From Polynucleobacter sp. MWH-Berg-3C6 (GTDB lineage: Bacteria; Pseudomonadota; Gammaproteobacteria; Burkholderiales; Burkholderiaceae), in assembly GCF_018881855.1 (NCBI RefSeq), contig NZ_JACVPN010000002.1, positions 1 through 64,000 on the forward strand: DNA of 64,000 nt, read 5' to 3'. The notes under the pieces are model-generated. The model was given only the letters and a program-made list of their open reading frames with translations. It searched no databases and was not told the DNA's origin. The position numbers and the translations under genes are program-made. The number at the start of each line of letters is the position of its first letter. The first letter of the stretch is position 1. Below, piece after piece: positions 54,622 to 64,000 of this stretch.

Positions 54622-55740
54622 TTACGCCAAGATGGCCTTAAGTGCCTCAATGAAAGCTGCATTCTCTTGAGGTAAGCCAATTGAGATGCGCAACCATTGT
54701 GGTAAACCGTAATTACCCACTGGCCGAACGATGATGCCGCGTTTGAGCAATTCCAAATTAATCCGCGCGCCTGCTTGATCATCATCACCCACTTTAACTA
54801 AAACAAAGTTTCCCGCAGATGGTAGGTAGGTGAGATTGAATTGCTCAAATGCTTTAGTGAGCTGCAGGTAACCAGCACGATTTAATTCAAAACCTTCTTG
54901 CAAAAATGCTTTGTCCTGAAATGCTGCAATTGCTGCAGCTTGGGCAAGACTATTGACATTGAATGGCTGGCGAATACGATTAAGTAAATCCGTTAAATGA
55001 GGCTGAGCAACACCATATCCAATCCGAAGGCCAGCAAGACCATAGGCTTTAGAGAAGCTTCGCGACAAGATCATATTTGGGAAGCGCTTCACCCAAGCAA
55101 GCGCGTCATAACGCTGCTCTGGTGTGAGGTATTCGTTATAGGCCTCATCCAACACAACCACAACATGTGATGGCACTCCCATCAGAAAATCTTCAATCTC
55201 TTTTGCATTGAGATAACTACCAGTGGGATTATTGGGGTTAGCAATGAAAGCTAATTTTGCTTTATCTCCAGCAGCCTTAATCGCCGCTAGCATTGCCGGC
55301 AAATCATGGCCATAACTCTCGGTAGCATTAACTTCAACTGCCTTAGCCCCCACCGCTTGGGTTGCTAGGGGATAAACGGCAAATGCATGTTTAGAAAAGA
55401 ACACTTCGTCGCCCGCTTGCGCAACAGCACGTGCCGCTAATTCCAGAATGTCATTACTACCATTACCGAGCGTAATCCAATCAGTTGGAACGCCCAAGGA
55501 GTCGGCAAGCACATTCTTAAGCTCAAAACCATTGGAGTCTGGATAACGGCCTAAATCCCCTGCTGCTTTGAGCATCGCATCTTGGGCAGACTTTGGCATA
55601 CCCAATGGATTTTCATTGGAAGCCAATTTCACAATCTTGTTTTCGTCCAAACCATACTCACGAGCTACCTCGCTGATGGGGCGTCCACCAACATAAGGCG
55701 CAATGTCGTGAATGTGTTTTAGACCAATCTTAGATGTCAT
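54622..55740 (-). CDS. hisC: Histidinol-phosphate aminotransferase
   Basis: HisC transfers an amino group to imidazole acetol phosphate; in such aromatic clusters it may also act on aromatic keto acids. The 372-residue class II aminotransferase has LASNENPLGMPKSA, LGNGSNDILELAARA, ANPNNPTGSYL, a VVLDEAYNEYL segment and the PLP lysine in SRSFSKAYGLAGLRIGYG. Its place between pheA and tyrA, away from other his genes, suggests a main role in Phe/Tyr synthesis; that is inference. Confidence 0.94.
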   Translation of the reverse strand: MTSKIGLKHIHDIAPYVGGRPISEVAREYGLDENKIVKLASNENPLGMPKSAQDAMLKAAGDLGRYPDSNGFELKNVLADSLGVPTDWITLGNGSNDILELAARAVAQAGDEVFFSKHAFAVYPLATQAVGAKAVEVNATESYGHDLPAMLAAIKAAGDKAKLAFIANPNNPTGSYLNAKEIEDFLMGVPSHVVVVLDEAYNEYLTPEQRYDALAWVKRFPNMILSRSFSKAYGLAGLRIGYGVAQPHLTDLLNRIRQPFNVNSLAQAAAIAAFQDKAFLQEGFELNRAGYLQLTKAFEQFNLTYLPSAGNFVLVKVGDDDQAGARINLELLKRGIIVRPVGNYGLPQWLRISIGLPQENAAFIEALKAILA

Positions 55741-55778
55741 TTGGCTTTGCTAATGTGTTTACTAATTTTCAAAATTAC

Positions 55779-56858
55779 TTAAGCAGAGTGCGGATAAGAT
55801 CCCAAGTTCTTATAGAACGCTGCAGTTTCTTTTAACTCCTCTAGGGCCTTCACCACTTTGGCATCATCTGCATGGCCAGCTATGTCAATGTAAAAGTGAT
55901 ATTCCCAAGTACCTTTGCGTGCAGGACGAGACTCAAAACGGTTCATCGAGACACCATGCTTTGCCAAAGGAGCTAATAGACGGTGTACGGCACCTGGTTG
56001 GTTATCAACAGAGAGAACTAAAGATGTCTGATCTTTACCGGTTGGCTGACATTCATAAGCACCAACGACAACAAAGCGAGTACGGTTATGCGGATCATCC
56101 TGAATCTGAGCCGCTACTGCCTGCAAACCATAAGTCTCTTGTGCGGGATCACCAGCAATTGCAGCCAAAGTTGGATCACTGGCAGCTAAGCGGGCTGCCT
56201 CAGCATTGCTACTGACGGCCTGACGCTTTAAATGTGGTGCATGCACGCTCAACCATTGTTGGCACTGTGCCAAAGCTTGTGCATGAGCACACACTGTTGT
56301 CACGCCATCCAGATTTCCACTCTTCGTTAAGAGATGATGACGAATCGGCAGCACTACCTCGCCGCTAATACGCATTGAAGAATCTAATAACAAATCCAAT
56401 GTACGTGAAATAGCGCCTTCACTAGAGTTCTCAACCGGCACAACACCAAATTGCGCCGCGCCCTTCTCTACTGATTTAAAGACCTCATCAAGACTTGCGC
56501 AAGGTAAGCCAGCAATCGAGTGACCGAAATAAGTTTGGGCAGCCTGCTCAGAGAATGTGCCTGCTGGTCCAAGATAAGCAATCGTTTGACGAGCCTCTAA
56601 AGCCCTGCAGGCGGACATGACCTCACGCCAAATGGCTGCAATGCCATCAGGCAATAAAGGTCCAGCATTGATTTCTTGAAGACGAGCAACAACCTGGCGC
56701 TCACGCTCAGGACGAAACACTGGCGATGAGAAACCACCTTTGACATGACCAACTTCTTGCGCTGCTTTAGCACGCTGCGTCAGCAAATCTAAAATCTCTG
56801 CATCTAATGCATCGATTTTTTCTCGCAGGGGAGCTAAGCGCTGTTCTTCAGTACTCAT
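55779..56858 (-). CDS. pheA: Bifunctional chorismate mutase/prephenate dehydratase
   Basis: PheA converts chorismate to prephenate and then to phenylpyruvate. The 359-residue protein has a chorismate mutase domain (about 1-90, LREKIDALDAEILDLLTQRAKAAQEVG), a dehydratase domain (about 95-270, IAYLGPAGTFSEQAA through the catalytic NRTRFVVV) and an ACT regulatory domain (about 278-355, with the Phe-binding ESRPARKGTWEYHFYID). Feedback inhibition by Phe is expected. Its ATG overlaps the serC stop (TAATG). Confidence 0.97.
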   Translation of the reverse strand: MSTEEQRLAPLREKIDALDAEILDLLTQRAKAAQEVGHVKGGFSSPVFRPERERQVVARLQEINAGPLLPDGIAAIWREVMSACRALEARQTIAYLGPAGTFSEQAAQTYFGHSIAGLPCASLDEVFKSVEKGAAQFGVVPVENSSEGAISRTLDLLLDSSMRISGEVVLPIRHHLLTKSGNLDGVTTVCAHAQALAQCQQWLSVHAPHLKRQAVSSNAEAARLAASDPTLAAIAGDPAQETYGLQAVAAQIQDDPHNRTRFVVVGAYECQPTGKDQTSLVLSVDNQPGAVHRLLAPLAKHGVSMNRFESRPARKGTWEYHFYIDIAGHADDAKVVKALEELKETAAFYKNLGSYPHSA

Positions 56859-57955
56859 TAAGCCCGCCTTTCAAAATCACGCATAAATTCAATTAAAGCC
56901 TTGACACCTTCGATGGGCATCGCATTGTAAATACTTGCACGCATACCACCTGCTGCCTTATGCCCACGCAATGCAACCAAACCAGCAGCATTTGATTGCG
57001 CCAAGAATTCCGCATTCAAAGATTCATCTTTTAAGAAGAAGGTGACATTCATACGAGAGCGATATTGTTTTTCAACACGATTCTCATACAAACTGCTTTG
57101 ATCTAAAAACTGATAGAGCAAGTCAGATTTTTCTTGGTTGCGCTTTTCAATAACCTTAACACCGCCCTGCTTAAGAAGCCACTTAAATCCTAAGCCAGCC
57201 ATGTAAATTGAGAAAGTCGGCGGTGTATTGATCATCGATTGAGTGCCGGCCTGGACAGACCAGTCCCAAATCAAGGGGGTGATCCCCATAGAGTGGCCTA
57301 TCAAGTCTTTACGGACGATCACAATCGTCACGCCGGATGGACCAATGTTTTTCTGAGCACCGCCGAACCAGACGCCACACTCCGTGATATCCATTTCCTT
57401 GGAAAGGATGTTGCTAGAAATATCTGCGACCAATGGAACATTGCCAACATCGGGCACATCTGGAAACTCAACGCCACCGATAGTCTCATTGGCACAGTAA
57501 AGAACATATGCCGCATCATTCGATAGCTCCCAAGTGTTTCTTGGGGGAATGGTATTGAACTTTTCTGCAGCAGACGTAGCCGCCAAATTAGCTGTGCCGT
57601 ACTTTTGCGCTTCTTTATATGATTTCTCTGACCATATGCCAGTAACAATGTAATCCGCCTTCGGGCCGTTCTTAGCCAAAGGCATGAGATTCATTGGGAT
57701 AGCTGCATTTTGTCCAAGACCACCGCCTTGCAAGAGCAAAATTTCGTAGTTACTCGGAATATTCATCAAGGTGCGCAGATCCTGCACCACCTCTTCGTAA
57801 ACTTCCATGAATTCTTTGCTGCGATGGCTAATCTCCATCACACTTGTGCCGAGTCCCCGCCAATTGAGCATTTCATCAGCAGCTTGCTTCAATACCTCTT
57901 CAGGCAAAGTAGCCGGCCCCGCAGCGAAATTAAAGATGCGGCGGTCGAAGCTCAT
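56858..57955 (-). CDS. serC: Phosphoserine aminotransferase
   Basis: SerC makes phosphoserine from phosphohydroxypyruvate, and a pyridoxal precursor. The 365-residue protein opens FNFAAGPATLPEEVLKQAADEM, has GTSVMEISHRSKEF, LLLQGGGLGQ and the PLP lysine in FGGAQKNIGPSG. GLVALRGHKAAGGMRASIYNAMP closes it. It begins 26 bases after gyrA, with a hairpin spanning the gyrA stop between them. Confidence 0.97.
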   Translation of the reverse strand: MSFDRRIFNFAAGPATLPEEVLKQAADEMLNWRGLGTSVMEISHRSKEFMEVYEEVVQDLRTLMNIPSNYEILLLQGGGLGQNAAIPMNLMPLAKNGPKADYIVTGIWSEKSYKEAQKYGTANLAATSAAEKFNTIPPRNTWELSNDAAYVLYCANETIGGVEFPDVPDVGNVPLVADISSNILSKEMDITECGVWFGGAQKNIGPSGVTIVIVRKDLIGHSMGITPLIWDWSVQAGTQSMINTPPTFSIYMAGLGFKWLLKQGGVKVIEKRNQEKSDLLYQFLDQSSLYENRVEKQYRSRMNVTFFLKDESLNAEFLAQSNAAGLVALRGHKAAGGMRASIYNAMPIEGVKALIEFMRDFERRA

Positions 57956-57972
57956 AGTCTTAGCTCATTAAT

Positions 57973-57993
57973 GGTGACGCCTTACGCGTCACC
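57973..57993. other. Perfect 8-bp hairpin around the gyrA stop codon
   Basis: GGTGACGC (57973-57980) and GCGTCACC (57986-57993) enclose a five-base loop holding the gyrA stop codon. No T tract follows, so it is not a standard terminator. It lies 18 bases before the serC ATG and could affect mRNA stability or coupling. Confidence 0.6.
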
Positions 57994-60690
57994 TGCCGCA
58001 TCAGGAGTTGCATCAGTCGCTGAATCGGAAGATACGTCTCCCTCTTCTACCTCATCGCCCTCATCATCCGAATCACTCTCAGCAATTCGTTGCAAGCCAG
58101 ATAAACGAGTACCTTCATCAACGTTAATCAAGGTAACACCTTGCGTTGCGCGACCCATCTCACGAATTTCGGATACACGGGTACGCACCAAGACACCACC
58201 AGTGGTGATCAACATGATTTGATCTTCTGGAGATACCAATGCAGCAGCAACTACTTTGCCATTACGCTCAGAGGTTTGAATCGCAATCATTCCTTTGGTG
58301 CCACGACCATGACGGGTGTACTCAGTAATTGGCGTACGCTTACCGTAACCATTTTCAGTTGCGGTTAAGACGCTACTTGGAATTGCAATGCCATTCGCAT
58401 CAACGACTGCAGCTTCAGCGCCCTCAGCAGCTTCTGCTGGAGCAACCAACATCGCAATGACCTGATGACCATCGCCAAGATTCATACCGCGGACACCGCG
58501 TGCAGTACGGCCCATTGGACGAACATCGTTCTCATCAAAACGAACTGCTTTACCAGCATCCGAGAAAAGCATCACATCGTGCTGACCATCGGTAATCGCT
58601 GCACCAACTAGGAAGTCATTCTCATTGAGATCAACAGCAATAATGCCGGCCTTACGTGGATTAGAGAAGTCAGACAAACGGGTCTTCTTCACTGTACCCA
58701 GGCTGGTTGCCATAAAGACGTAATGATCATCTTGGTATCCCTTAATCGGGAGAATCACAGTGATCTTTTCGCCTTCAATCAATGGGAACATATTGACGAT
58801 TGGCTTACCGCGTGAAGTACGACTACCTTGTGGCACTTCCCAAACTTTGAGCCAATACATGCGGCCACGGTCAGAGAAGCACAGAATCGTATCGTGCGTA
58901 TTTGCTACGAATAAAGTGTCAATCCAATCTTCATCCTTAGTAGCAGCTGCTTGCTTGCCACGACCACCGCGTTTTTGCGCACGGTATTCGCTGAGCGGTT
59001 GACTCTTCATGTAACCAGTGTGAGAAAGTGTCACCACCATATCTTGCGGCGTAATCAAATCTTCCGTAAAGAGTTCAGTAGCATTCATTTCAATGAATGA
59101 GCGACGGCCACTATCACCGCCAGCTTTGCCAAACTCTGCTTGAACTTCTTTGAGCTCGCTTTCGATCACTTGAGTGACGCGCTCTGGCTTTGCTAGCAAA
59201 TCTAACAAGTCAGAAATTTCTGCCATCACTTCTTTGTATTCGTTAACAATCTTGTCTTGTTCAAGACCTGTCAAACGTTGCAAACGCATTTGCAAAATTT
59301 CTTGCGCTTGACTATCGGAGAGACGATACAAGCCAGTAGTCTGCATGCCGTACTCAGGCAGTAAGCCCTCAGGGCGGTAAGCATTTCGGCCACCCGGTGT
59401 ATCCGTCTCAGCACGCGCCAACATCTCACGCACCATCGAGGAATCCCAAGCCTTGCCCATCAACTCTTGCTTAGCGATCACAGGATTTGCGGCAGCTTTA
59501 ATAATCGCGATGAACTCATCGATGTTTGCTAGTGCAACAGCCAAGCCTTCTAAGACGTGGCCACGCTCACGTGCTTTACGCAATTCAAAAATGGTGCGAC
59601 GTGTCACTACTTCACGACGATGCTGCAAGAAGTACTCGAGCATTTGCTTCAAATTGAGCAAGCGTGGTTGGTTATCGACCAATGCCACCATGTTCATACC
59701 GAAGTTATCTTGTAGCTGAGTGCTCTTATACAAATTATTCAAAACGACTTCTGGCACTTCGCCGCGTTTCAATTCAATCACAACGCGCATACCGGATTTA
59801 TCTGATTCATCACGCAAATCAGAAATGCCCTCTACTTTTTTCTCATTCACCAACTCAGCAATACGCTCGAGTAAGTTCTTTTTGTTAACTTGATATGGCA
59901 ACTCATCAACGATGATCGCTTGACGCGCACCCTTGTCGATATCTTCAAAGTGAGTCTTGGCGCGCATCACAACGCGACCACGACCAGTGCGGTAGCCCTC
60001 GCGAACACCTTGAACGCCGTAAATAATGCCGGCAGTCGGGAAATCAGGCGCCGGAATGATCTCAATGAGCTCGTCAATCGAGCATTCTGGGTTGTGGAGG
60101 ACGTGTAAACAGGCTGTAACTACCTCATCTAGGTTATGAGGGGGGATATTGGTCGCCATGCCTACAGCGATGCCAGAACTGCCATTAATCAGCAAATTAG
60201 GCACTTTGGCAGGCAGAATCAGGGGTTCTTTCTCGCTACCGTCGTAATTTGGCCCAAAATCGACGGTTTCCTTGTCCAAATCAGCCAGTAGCTCATGAGC
60301 TATCTTGCGCAGGCGGATTTCGGTATACCGCATTGCAGCAGCGTTATCGCCGTCTACGGAGCCAAAGTTGCCCTGGCCGTCAACAAGCATATAGCGCAGG
60401 GAGAAATCCTGGGCCATACGAACAATGGTGTCATAGACCGCAGAATCACCGTGCGGATGGTATTTACCGATTACATCGCCAACTATACGGGCAGATTTTT
60501 TGTAAGCTCGGTTCCAATCGTTGTTTAATTCATACATCGCGAATAAGACCCGGCGGTGAACCGGCTTGAGACCGTCACGCACGTCTGGCAGGGCTCTGCC
60601 GACGATCACGCTCATTGCGTAGTCCAAATAGGACCGCCGCATTTCGTCTTCGAGGGATATTGGTAGTGTTTCTTTAGCGGCTTGTTCCAT
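57982..60690 (-). CDS. gyrA: DNA gyrase subunit A
   Basis: GyrA cuts and rejoins DNA in the A2B2 gyrase that introduces negative supercoils. The 902-residue protein has the catalytic Tyr122 in [11 protein letters not shown], in register with E. coli numbering. The quinolone region is wild-type-like, with Ser83 and Asp87 in [10 protein letters not shown]. The GyrA-box is in [10 protein letters not shown] and is followed by the beta-pinwheel domain. The C-terminal 40 residues are an acidic Asp/Glu/Ser/Ala tail. It is divergent from ompA, with 160 bases between. Confidence 0.98.
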   Translation of the reverse strand: MEQAAKETLPISLEDEMRRSYLDYAMSVIVGRALPDVRDGLKPVHRRVLFAMYELNNDWNRAYKKSARIVGDVIGKYHPHGDSAVYDTIVRMAQDFSLRYMLVDGQGNFGSVDGDNAAAMRYTEIRLRKIAHELLADLDKETVDFGPNYDGSEKEPLILPAKVPNLLINGSSGIAVGMATNIPPHNLDEVVTACLHVLHNPECSIDELIEIIPAPDFPTAGIIYGVQGVREGYRTGRGRVVMRAKTHFEDIDKGARQAIIVDELPYQVNKKNLLERIAELVNEKKVEGISDLRDESDKSGMRVVIELKRGEVPEVVLNNLYKSTQLQDNFGMNMVALVDNQPRLLNLKQMLEYFLQHRREVVTRRTIFELRKARERGHVLEGLAVALANIDEFIAIIKAAANPVIAKQELMGKAWDSSMVREMLARAETDTPGGRNAYRPEGLLPEYGMQTTGLYRLSDSQAQEILQMRLQRLTGLEQDKIVNEYKEVMAEISDLLDLLAKPERVTQVIESELKEVQAEFGKAGGDSGRRSFIEMNATELFTEDLITPQDMVVTLSHTGYMKSQPLSEYRAQKRGGRGKQAAATKDEDWIDTLFVANTHDTILCFSDRGRMYWLKVWEVPQGSRTSRGKPIVNMFPLIEGEKITVILPIKGYQDDHYVFMATSLGTVKKTRLSDFSNPRKAGIIAVDLNENDFLVGAAITDGQHDVMLFSDAGKAVRFDENDVRPMGRTARGVRGMNLGDGHQVIAMLVAPAEAAEGAEAAVVDANGIAIPSSVLTATENGYGKRTPITEYTRHGRGTKGMIAIQTSERNGKVVAAALVSPEDQIMLITTGGVLVRTRVSEIREMGRATQGVTLINVDEGTRLSGLQRIAESDSDDEGDEVEEGDVSSDSATDATPDAAGDA

Positions 60691-60850
60691 CCATAAATAA
60701 TATCATTTTGATGACAGGTAGCCCCTATGCTAAGATTCTGTCAGTTTGTACGAAATTGAGATGTGTCGCTTTGCGGTTTTTTGCTTCAAAGTAGGGCGAA
60801 TTACATTTAAGTTTGACTTTAATTAAAAAAGAGATTTTTGAGGACTAAAA

Positions 60851-61429
60851 ATGAACAAAACCCTAAAACTGATGCTTGCTGGTGTAATTACTGTTGCTGC
60901 TTCTGCTGCTTCTGCTCAAAACGTTGACAACTGGACCAACGGTTCTGGTACAGCATGGAAAAACGGCGACGGCACATTGTGCTGGCGTGATGCTAGCTGG
61001 ACTCCTGCAACAGCTGCTAAAGGTTGCGACGGCGCATTGACTGCTGCTGCTCCTGCTGCTTCTGGCGTTAGCCAAAGCAAGATCACTTTGCAAGCTGACA
61101 CACTCTATGACTTTGACAAAGCTACATTGAAGCCAGAAGGCCAAGCTACTTTGGACAAGATCGCTAGAGATTTAAGCAAGATCAAATTAGAAGTAATTAT
61201 TGCTGTTGGTAACACCGACAGCGTTGGTTCAGATGCATACAACATGGCCCTCGGTCAGCGTCGTGCGCAATCCGTAAAAGCATACTTGGTAAGCAAGGGT
61301 GTTGACGGTAGCCGCATCTACACAGAATCAAAAGGCAAGAGCAATCCAGTTGCAAGCAATGCAACTGCTGAAGGCCGCGCTAAGAACCGCCGTACCGACA
61401 TCGAAGTTGTTGGTACAGCTGCTAAGTAA
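60851..61429 (+). CDS. ompA: OmpA-domain outer-membrane protein without beta-barrel
   Basis: The OmpA C-terminal domain binds peptidoglycan. The 192-residue protein has a signal peptide (cleavage after Ala22), a short N-terminal segment of about 50 residues with two Cys (NVDNWTNGSGTAWKNGDGTL) and the OmpA domain from about residue 85. The domain motif is LYDFDKATLKPEG, then NTDSVGSDAYNMALGQRRAQSVKAYL and the NRRTDIEV end. There is no eight-stranded barrel, as is common in Burkholderiales. GAGGA lies six bases before the ATG. A strong terminator follows. Confidence 0.93.
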   Translation: MNKTLKLMLAGVITVAASAASAQNVDNWTNGSGTAWKNGDGTLCWRDASWTPATAAKGCDGALTAAAPAASGVSQSKITLQADTLYDFDKATLKPEGQATLDKIARDLSKIKLEVIIAVGNTDSVGSDAYNMALGQRRAQSVKAYLVSKGVDGSRIYTESKGKSNPVASNATAEGRAKNRRTDIEVVGTAAK

Positions 61430-61443
61430 TTCTCCTTACTTGT

Positions 61444-61474
61444 AAAAAAGCCCGCTTCTTGCGGGCTTTTTTAT
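61444..61474 (+). terminator. Intrinsic terminator of ompA
   Basis: AAAAAAGCCCGC (61444-61455) and GCGGGCTTTTTT (61461-61472) form a perfect stem over a five-base loop with a T run. It starts 15 bases after the ompA stop. Confidence 0.95.
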
Positions 61475-61526
61475 TTCCGCTATATTCGTAGAATCCTTCA
61501 ATAGCCTTATACAAAGTCCATCCACC

Positions 61527-62216
61527 ATGAACGTCGACCAATCTGAAATTGCTAAATTTAGCGCCCTAGCCCATCGTTGGTGGGATCCTAATAGCGAATT
61601 CAAGCCACTTCATGCTATCAATCCATTGCGCCTCAATTGGATTAAATCCTTCGTGAATCTAGAAGGTAAAAAAGTAGTGGATATTGGTTGCGGCGGTGGC
61701 ATCCTTGCCGAATCCATTTCTCAATCCGGTGCTGACACTACTGGTATCGATCTCTCTGAAAAAGCACTCAAGGTAGCTGAGTTGCATGCATTAGAAGTAG
61801 GTGCAAACCTAACTTACCGATCTATCTCTGCTGAAGAATTAGCTGAAGAACAGCCAGAGCAATACGATGTGGTCACTTGCATGGAGATGCTTGAGCATGT
61901 ACCAGACCCCATGTCGGTAGTTCGTGCCTGCGCTAAGCTTTGCAAACCAGGCGGCACTCTTTTTTTCAGCACCCTAAATCGCAATCCGAAGTCCTACTTA
62001 TTTGCCATTATTGGGGCGGAATATATCCTCAGGCTGCTCCCCAAAGGCACTCACGAATACGCCAAATTCATTAAGCCATCAGAACTTGTTGCTTTTACCC
62101 GCAATGCAGGTCTAGAGATGATCGGCATTAAAGGCCTTGGTTACAACCCACTTACCCAGGTCTATAGCCTCAGTGATGATGTCACCGTCAATTACATGAT
62201 TGCCGTTCGGAAGTGA
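61527..62216 (+). CDS. ubiG: Ubiquinone biosynthesis O-methyltransferase UbiG
   Basis: UbiG performs both O-methylations in ubiquinone synthesis. The 229-residue protein has the conserved N-terminus ([26 protein letters not shown]), the SAM motif VDIGCGGG (residues 51-58), [14 protein letters not shown] and the [15 protein letters not shown] region. gph starts within its stop codon (GTGA overlap), as in other Burkholderiales. Confidence 0.97.
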   Translation: MNVDQSEIAKFSALAHRWWDPNSEFKPLHAINPLRLNWIKSFVNLEGKKVVDIGCGGGILAESISQSGADTTGIDLSEKALKVAELHALEVGANLTYRSISAEELAEEQPEQYDVVTCMEMLEHVPDPMSVVRACAKLCKPGGTLFFSTLNRNPKSYLFAIIGAEYILRLLPKGTHEYAKFIKPSELVAFTRNAGLEMIGIKGLGYNPLTQVYSLSDDVTVNYMIAVRK

Positions 62217-62905
62217 CCCTAAGTGTGAGCAACACATCTAGCCCCTATCACGGCGTCTTTTTTGACTTAGATGGCACCTTAGCCGATACGGCACCTGATT
62301 TGGTTGCTGCCACCAATCAACTACTGGTGGCCCGCAATCTCGCGCCCAAGCCTTATGAACTTCTGCGCCCCCATGCCTCCGCTGGAGCGCGTGGTCTTCT
62401 AGAGGGTGCTTTTGGGATCACCCCTGATCACCCTGACTTCATCTCACTACGGGATGAGTTTTATGAAAACTATGAAAAAGCAATTCTTGTCCACAGCAAA
62501 TTATTTGATGGAACAGAACATTTGTTAGAGCAAATGGAAAAAGCCAGCCTTCCCTGGGGAATCGTTACTAACAAAAGCGAGCGTTTCACAAATCCACTCA
62601 CTGATCTGATGGGTTTGCGACAAAGAGCCGTTTCAACGGTTTCTGGCGATACAACACCACATTCAAAACCACATCCAGAACCAATTTTGCACGCCGCCAG
62701 AATTGCTAATATTGATCCCACAAAATCAGTTTATGTAGGCGATGACATTCGCGATGTGCTTGCAGGCAAAGCTGCGGGCATGCTCACAGTTGCTGCCGCA
62801 TACGGTTATTGCGGCTGTAAAGAGCCTCCTGCGCTCTGGGGAGCGGATTACATCATTAACCATCCTCTCGATTTATTGCAAATCATCTTCCCCAATAGGG
62901 GATAA
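62213..62905 (+). CDS. gph: Phosphoglycolate phosphatase Gph
   Basis: Gph dephosphorylates 2-phosphoglycolate. The 230-residue HAD enzyme has the nucleophile and acid D18 and D20 in [11 protein letters not shown], a cap domain, [11 protein letters not shown] (motif II/III region), KPHPEPI and the metal site [16 protein letters not shown]. The GTG start at 62213 overlaps the ubiG stop (GTGA), implying coupling. In this setting it may also act as a ubiquinone-linked HAD, but the family name is phosphoglycolate phosphatase. Confidence 0.9.
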   Translation: MTLSVSNTSSPYHGVFFDLDGTLADTAPDLVAATNQLLVARNLAPKPYELLRPHASAGARGLLEGAFGITPDHPDFISLRDEFYENYEKAILVHSKLFDGTEHLLEQMEKASLPWGIVTNKSERFTNPLTDLMGLRQRAVSTVSGDTTPHSKPHPEPILHAARIANIDPTKSVYVGDDIRDVLAGKAAGMLTVAAAYGYCGCKEPPALWGADYIINHPLDLLQIIFPNRG

Positions 62906-62923
62906 CAACACTTCCAAAAGATA

Positions 62924-62954
62924 TTGGGCAATTTAAGGCTGGCGGCTTTAAAAT
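62924..62954 (+). promoter_or_regulatory. Candidate ssrA promoter
   Basis: TTGGGC (62924-62929) and TAAAAT (62949-62954) resemble -35 and -10 boxes, but the 19-base spacer is long. Transcription would start some 15 bases before the mature tmRNA 5' end, leaving a leader for RNase P removal. Confidence 0.35.
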
Positions 62955-62977
62955 AGAGATTCCTATGCATGAACTCC

Positions 62978-63336
62978 GGGGTCGACATGGTTTCGACGTG
63001 GATTACAAAGCATCAAGGGCATACCGAGGACCCGTTATCTCGTAAATCAATGGGAATGTAATAACTGCTAACGACGAACGTTACGCACTAGCCGCTTAAT
63101 TGCGGTTGCCCCTGAACTGATTCTCTCTTGGGTCAGGTAGCGCAAGCTACATCAGGGTCATATACAAGAGATAAGACTATTTCGTGTCACGAGGGATAGT
63201 ACGAAAACTTAGTGAATCGTCAGCGAGGAACGTGTCAATCTGTGCCTAACTGATTAAATTAAATGATATGACTAAGTATGTAGAACTTGTTGTGGAGGAT
63301 TTGCGGACGCGGGTTCGATTCCCGCCGACTCCACCA
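62978..63336 (+). ncRNA. ssrA: Transfer-messenger RNA (tmRNA)
   Basis: tmRNA with SmpB rescues stalled ribosomes and tags the nascent protein for proteolysis. The 5' end GGGGTCG pairs with CGACTCC near the 3' end, including a G3-U pair that marks alanine acceptance; the gene ends in an encoded CCA at 63334-63336. A T-arm (GGGTTCGATTCCC) is at 63311-63323. The tag frame at 63067-63099 reads ANDERYALAA and then TAA. The 359-nucleotide length is normal for a one-piece tmRNA. Ends are set by the acceptor-stem pairing. Confidence 0.97.
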
Positions 63337-63344
63337 TATAAAGC

Positions 63345-63378
63345 AAACCCCTCTGAATTTTGGAGGGGTTTTGTTTTT
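63345..63378 (+). terminator. Intrinsic terminator of ssrA
   Basis: AAACCCCTC (63345-63353) pairs with GAGGGGTTT (63363-63371) over a nine-base loop, followed by a T-rich tail TTGTTTTT. It begins nine bases after the tmRNA CCA end. Confidence 0.93.
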
Positions 63379-63411
63379 GATCTTTTGCTTTTGATCTTTT
63401 ATTACTTCATT

Positions 63412-64000
63412 TTATTTGGCGCTCAAACGCCACAGTGAGGTAGTTTCTTTCGATCTCGCAGCATAGAGCGCATCCGCTTTATCAAACACTTTTTTGTGCT
63501 GCGGCTTGGTATCCAAACGAGCAATAACTTTTAAGTCAGCAGCTTCAAACCAGGAGAGTAATTCTTCTCTCGATCTCAAGCCTAAATGTTCAGCTAAATC
63601 TGAAAGAATGAGCCAGCCTTCACCGCCAGGCAATAAATGATCTTTTAATTTACTCAGAAATCCTTTCAGCATCTGGCTTTCTGGGTCATATACCGCATGC
63701 TCGAGAGAGGAGCTAGGCCTAGCTGGTAACCAGGGTGGGTTACAAACAATCAGCGCTGCTTTTTCTGCTGGGAATAAATTGGTTTTCTGAATTTCAATCT
63801 GATCACTTAAGCGCAGCCGCTCAATGTTTTCTTTAGCACAAGCAATCGCACGATCATCCTGATCGGTTGCAATAATCTTTTTGATTTCTCGCATTGCTAG
63901 CACCACTGAGAGTACGCCAGTACCGACACCAATATCAAACGCCATTGAATTTTTCTGGATAGCGGTAGGTAGTGGCGCCTTGAGAACTAGCTCAATATAT
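63412..64000 (-). CDS. Class I SAM-dependent methyltransferase, partial (runs off right edge)
   Basis: The frame stays open past the Met at 63945 to the window edge (reading YIELVLKAPLPTAIQKNS before it), so the true start lies outside. Motif I is DIGVGTGVLSVVLA, an acidic motif is ATDQDD, and the catalytic loop is IVCNPPWLP. This NPPW form is found in N5-glutamine and N6-adenine methyltransferases such as PrmC/HemK and RlmG-like enzymes. About 196 residues are visible. The substrate (protein glutamine, rRNA or a small molecule) cannot be chosen. It is convergent with ssrA. Confidence 0.85.
   Translation of the reverse strand, partial: YIELVLKAPLPTAIQKNSMAFDIGVGTGVLSVVLAMREIKKIIATDQDDRAIACAKENIERLRLSDQIEIQKTNLFPAEKAALIVCNPPWLPARPSSSLEHAVYDPESQMLKGFLSKLKDHLLPGGEGWLILSDLAEHLGLRSREELLSWFEAADLKVIARLDTKPQHKKVFDKADALYAARSKETTSLWRLSAK

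Noticed and set aside
57982..60690. Possible quinolone-resistant gyrA
   Set aside because: Ser83 and Asp87 are both present, the sensitive state at the main positions.
63290..63336. tRNA-like 3' half with GGTTCGATTCC and CCA
   Set aside because: It is the acceptor/T-arm end of the tmRNA; the matching 5' half lies at 62978 and no anticodon arm is present.
63373..63400. Short tandem TTTTGATCTTTT copies after the ssrA terminator
   Set aside because: Two 12-base copies in AT-rich spacer with no attachment-site or insertion context near ssrA; no integrase gene is seen in the window.

Overview
The window reads as chromosomal DNA of a betaproteobacterium of the order Burkholderiales, most likely Polynucleobacter or a close relative. 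This is an inference from moderate GC content, from gene order (gyrA-serC-pheA-hisC-tyrA-aroA-cmk-rpsA-ihfB-lapB; rpsP-rimM-trmD-rplS), from a short OmpA-domain protein without a beta-barrel next to ubiG and gph, and from a tmRNA encoding the tag ANDERYALAA. No tRNA, rRNA, CRISPR array, prophage or insertion sequence was seen.

Bases 1-16.9 kb are a flagellar island. A flagellin gene runs off the left edge. A rightward operon follows: flhA, flhF, a FlhG-like gene and fliA. Facing it is a leftward, tightly overlapping set: a CheW-like gene, a PilJ/MCP-like membrane protein, a CheA-like protein without visible kinase motifs, then flgA, flgM and a probable flgN. A stand-alone rpoN, a family 2 glycosyltransferase and a 1484-residue giant flagellin close the island. 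FlhF and the FlhG-like protein would set flagellar site and number. FliA, restrained by FlgM, would drive late genes; both flagellins have FliA-type promoter candidates. The giant flagellin carries about 14 tandem beta-rich modules, some identical at DNA level.

Bases 17-26 kb are mixed accessory and metabolic genes: a small secreted protein, gabD, a DUF4239-type membrane protein, a CitE-like lyase, two short unknown genes, an esterase, a TauE/SafE-type permease, a Tat-exported TRAP binding protein, pmbA and mog. Bases 26-34.4 kb hold orn, an M48 protease, rsgA, a CobD/CbiB-like protein, a Nudix hydrolase, the rpsP-rimM-trmD-rplS operon, a META-domain lipoprotein and a small membrane protein. 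Bases 34.4-39.7 kb form an acyl-CoA oxidation block: acyl-CoA dehydrogenase, etfA, etfB and an AMP-forming acyl-CoA ligase. A histone-deacetylase-fold enzyme, mltB, cysM, a ComEA-like protein and an unknown two-gene envelope pair follow.

Bases 44.9-60.7 kb are a long leftward run of housekeeping genes: LPS heptose and sugar-nucleotide genes (rfaD, rfaE1, ugd), lapB, ihfB, rpsA, cmk, the aromatic amino acid and serine genes (aroA, tyrA, hisC, pheA, serC), and gyrA. The right end has ompA, ubiG, gph, ssrA (tmRNA) and a partial methyltransferase. Many pairs overlap by ATGA, TAATG or similar, suggesting translational coupling. Several intrinsic terminators and hairpins were found, including two around rpsA that may be regulatory.

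The most unusual content is in the flagellar island: the giant repetitive flagellin with its adjacent glycosyltransferase, the kinase-less chemosensory-like trio coupled to flgAMN, and a FlhG-like protein that lost its ATP-binding loop but keeps its FlhF-activating motif.
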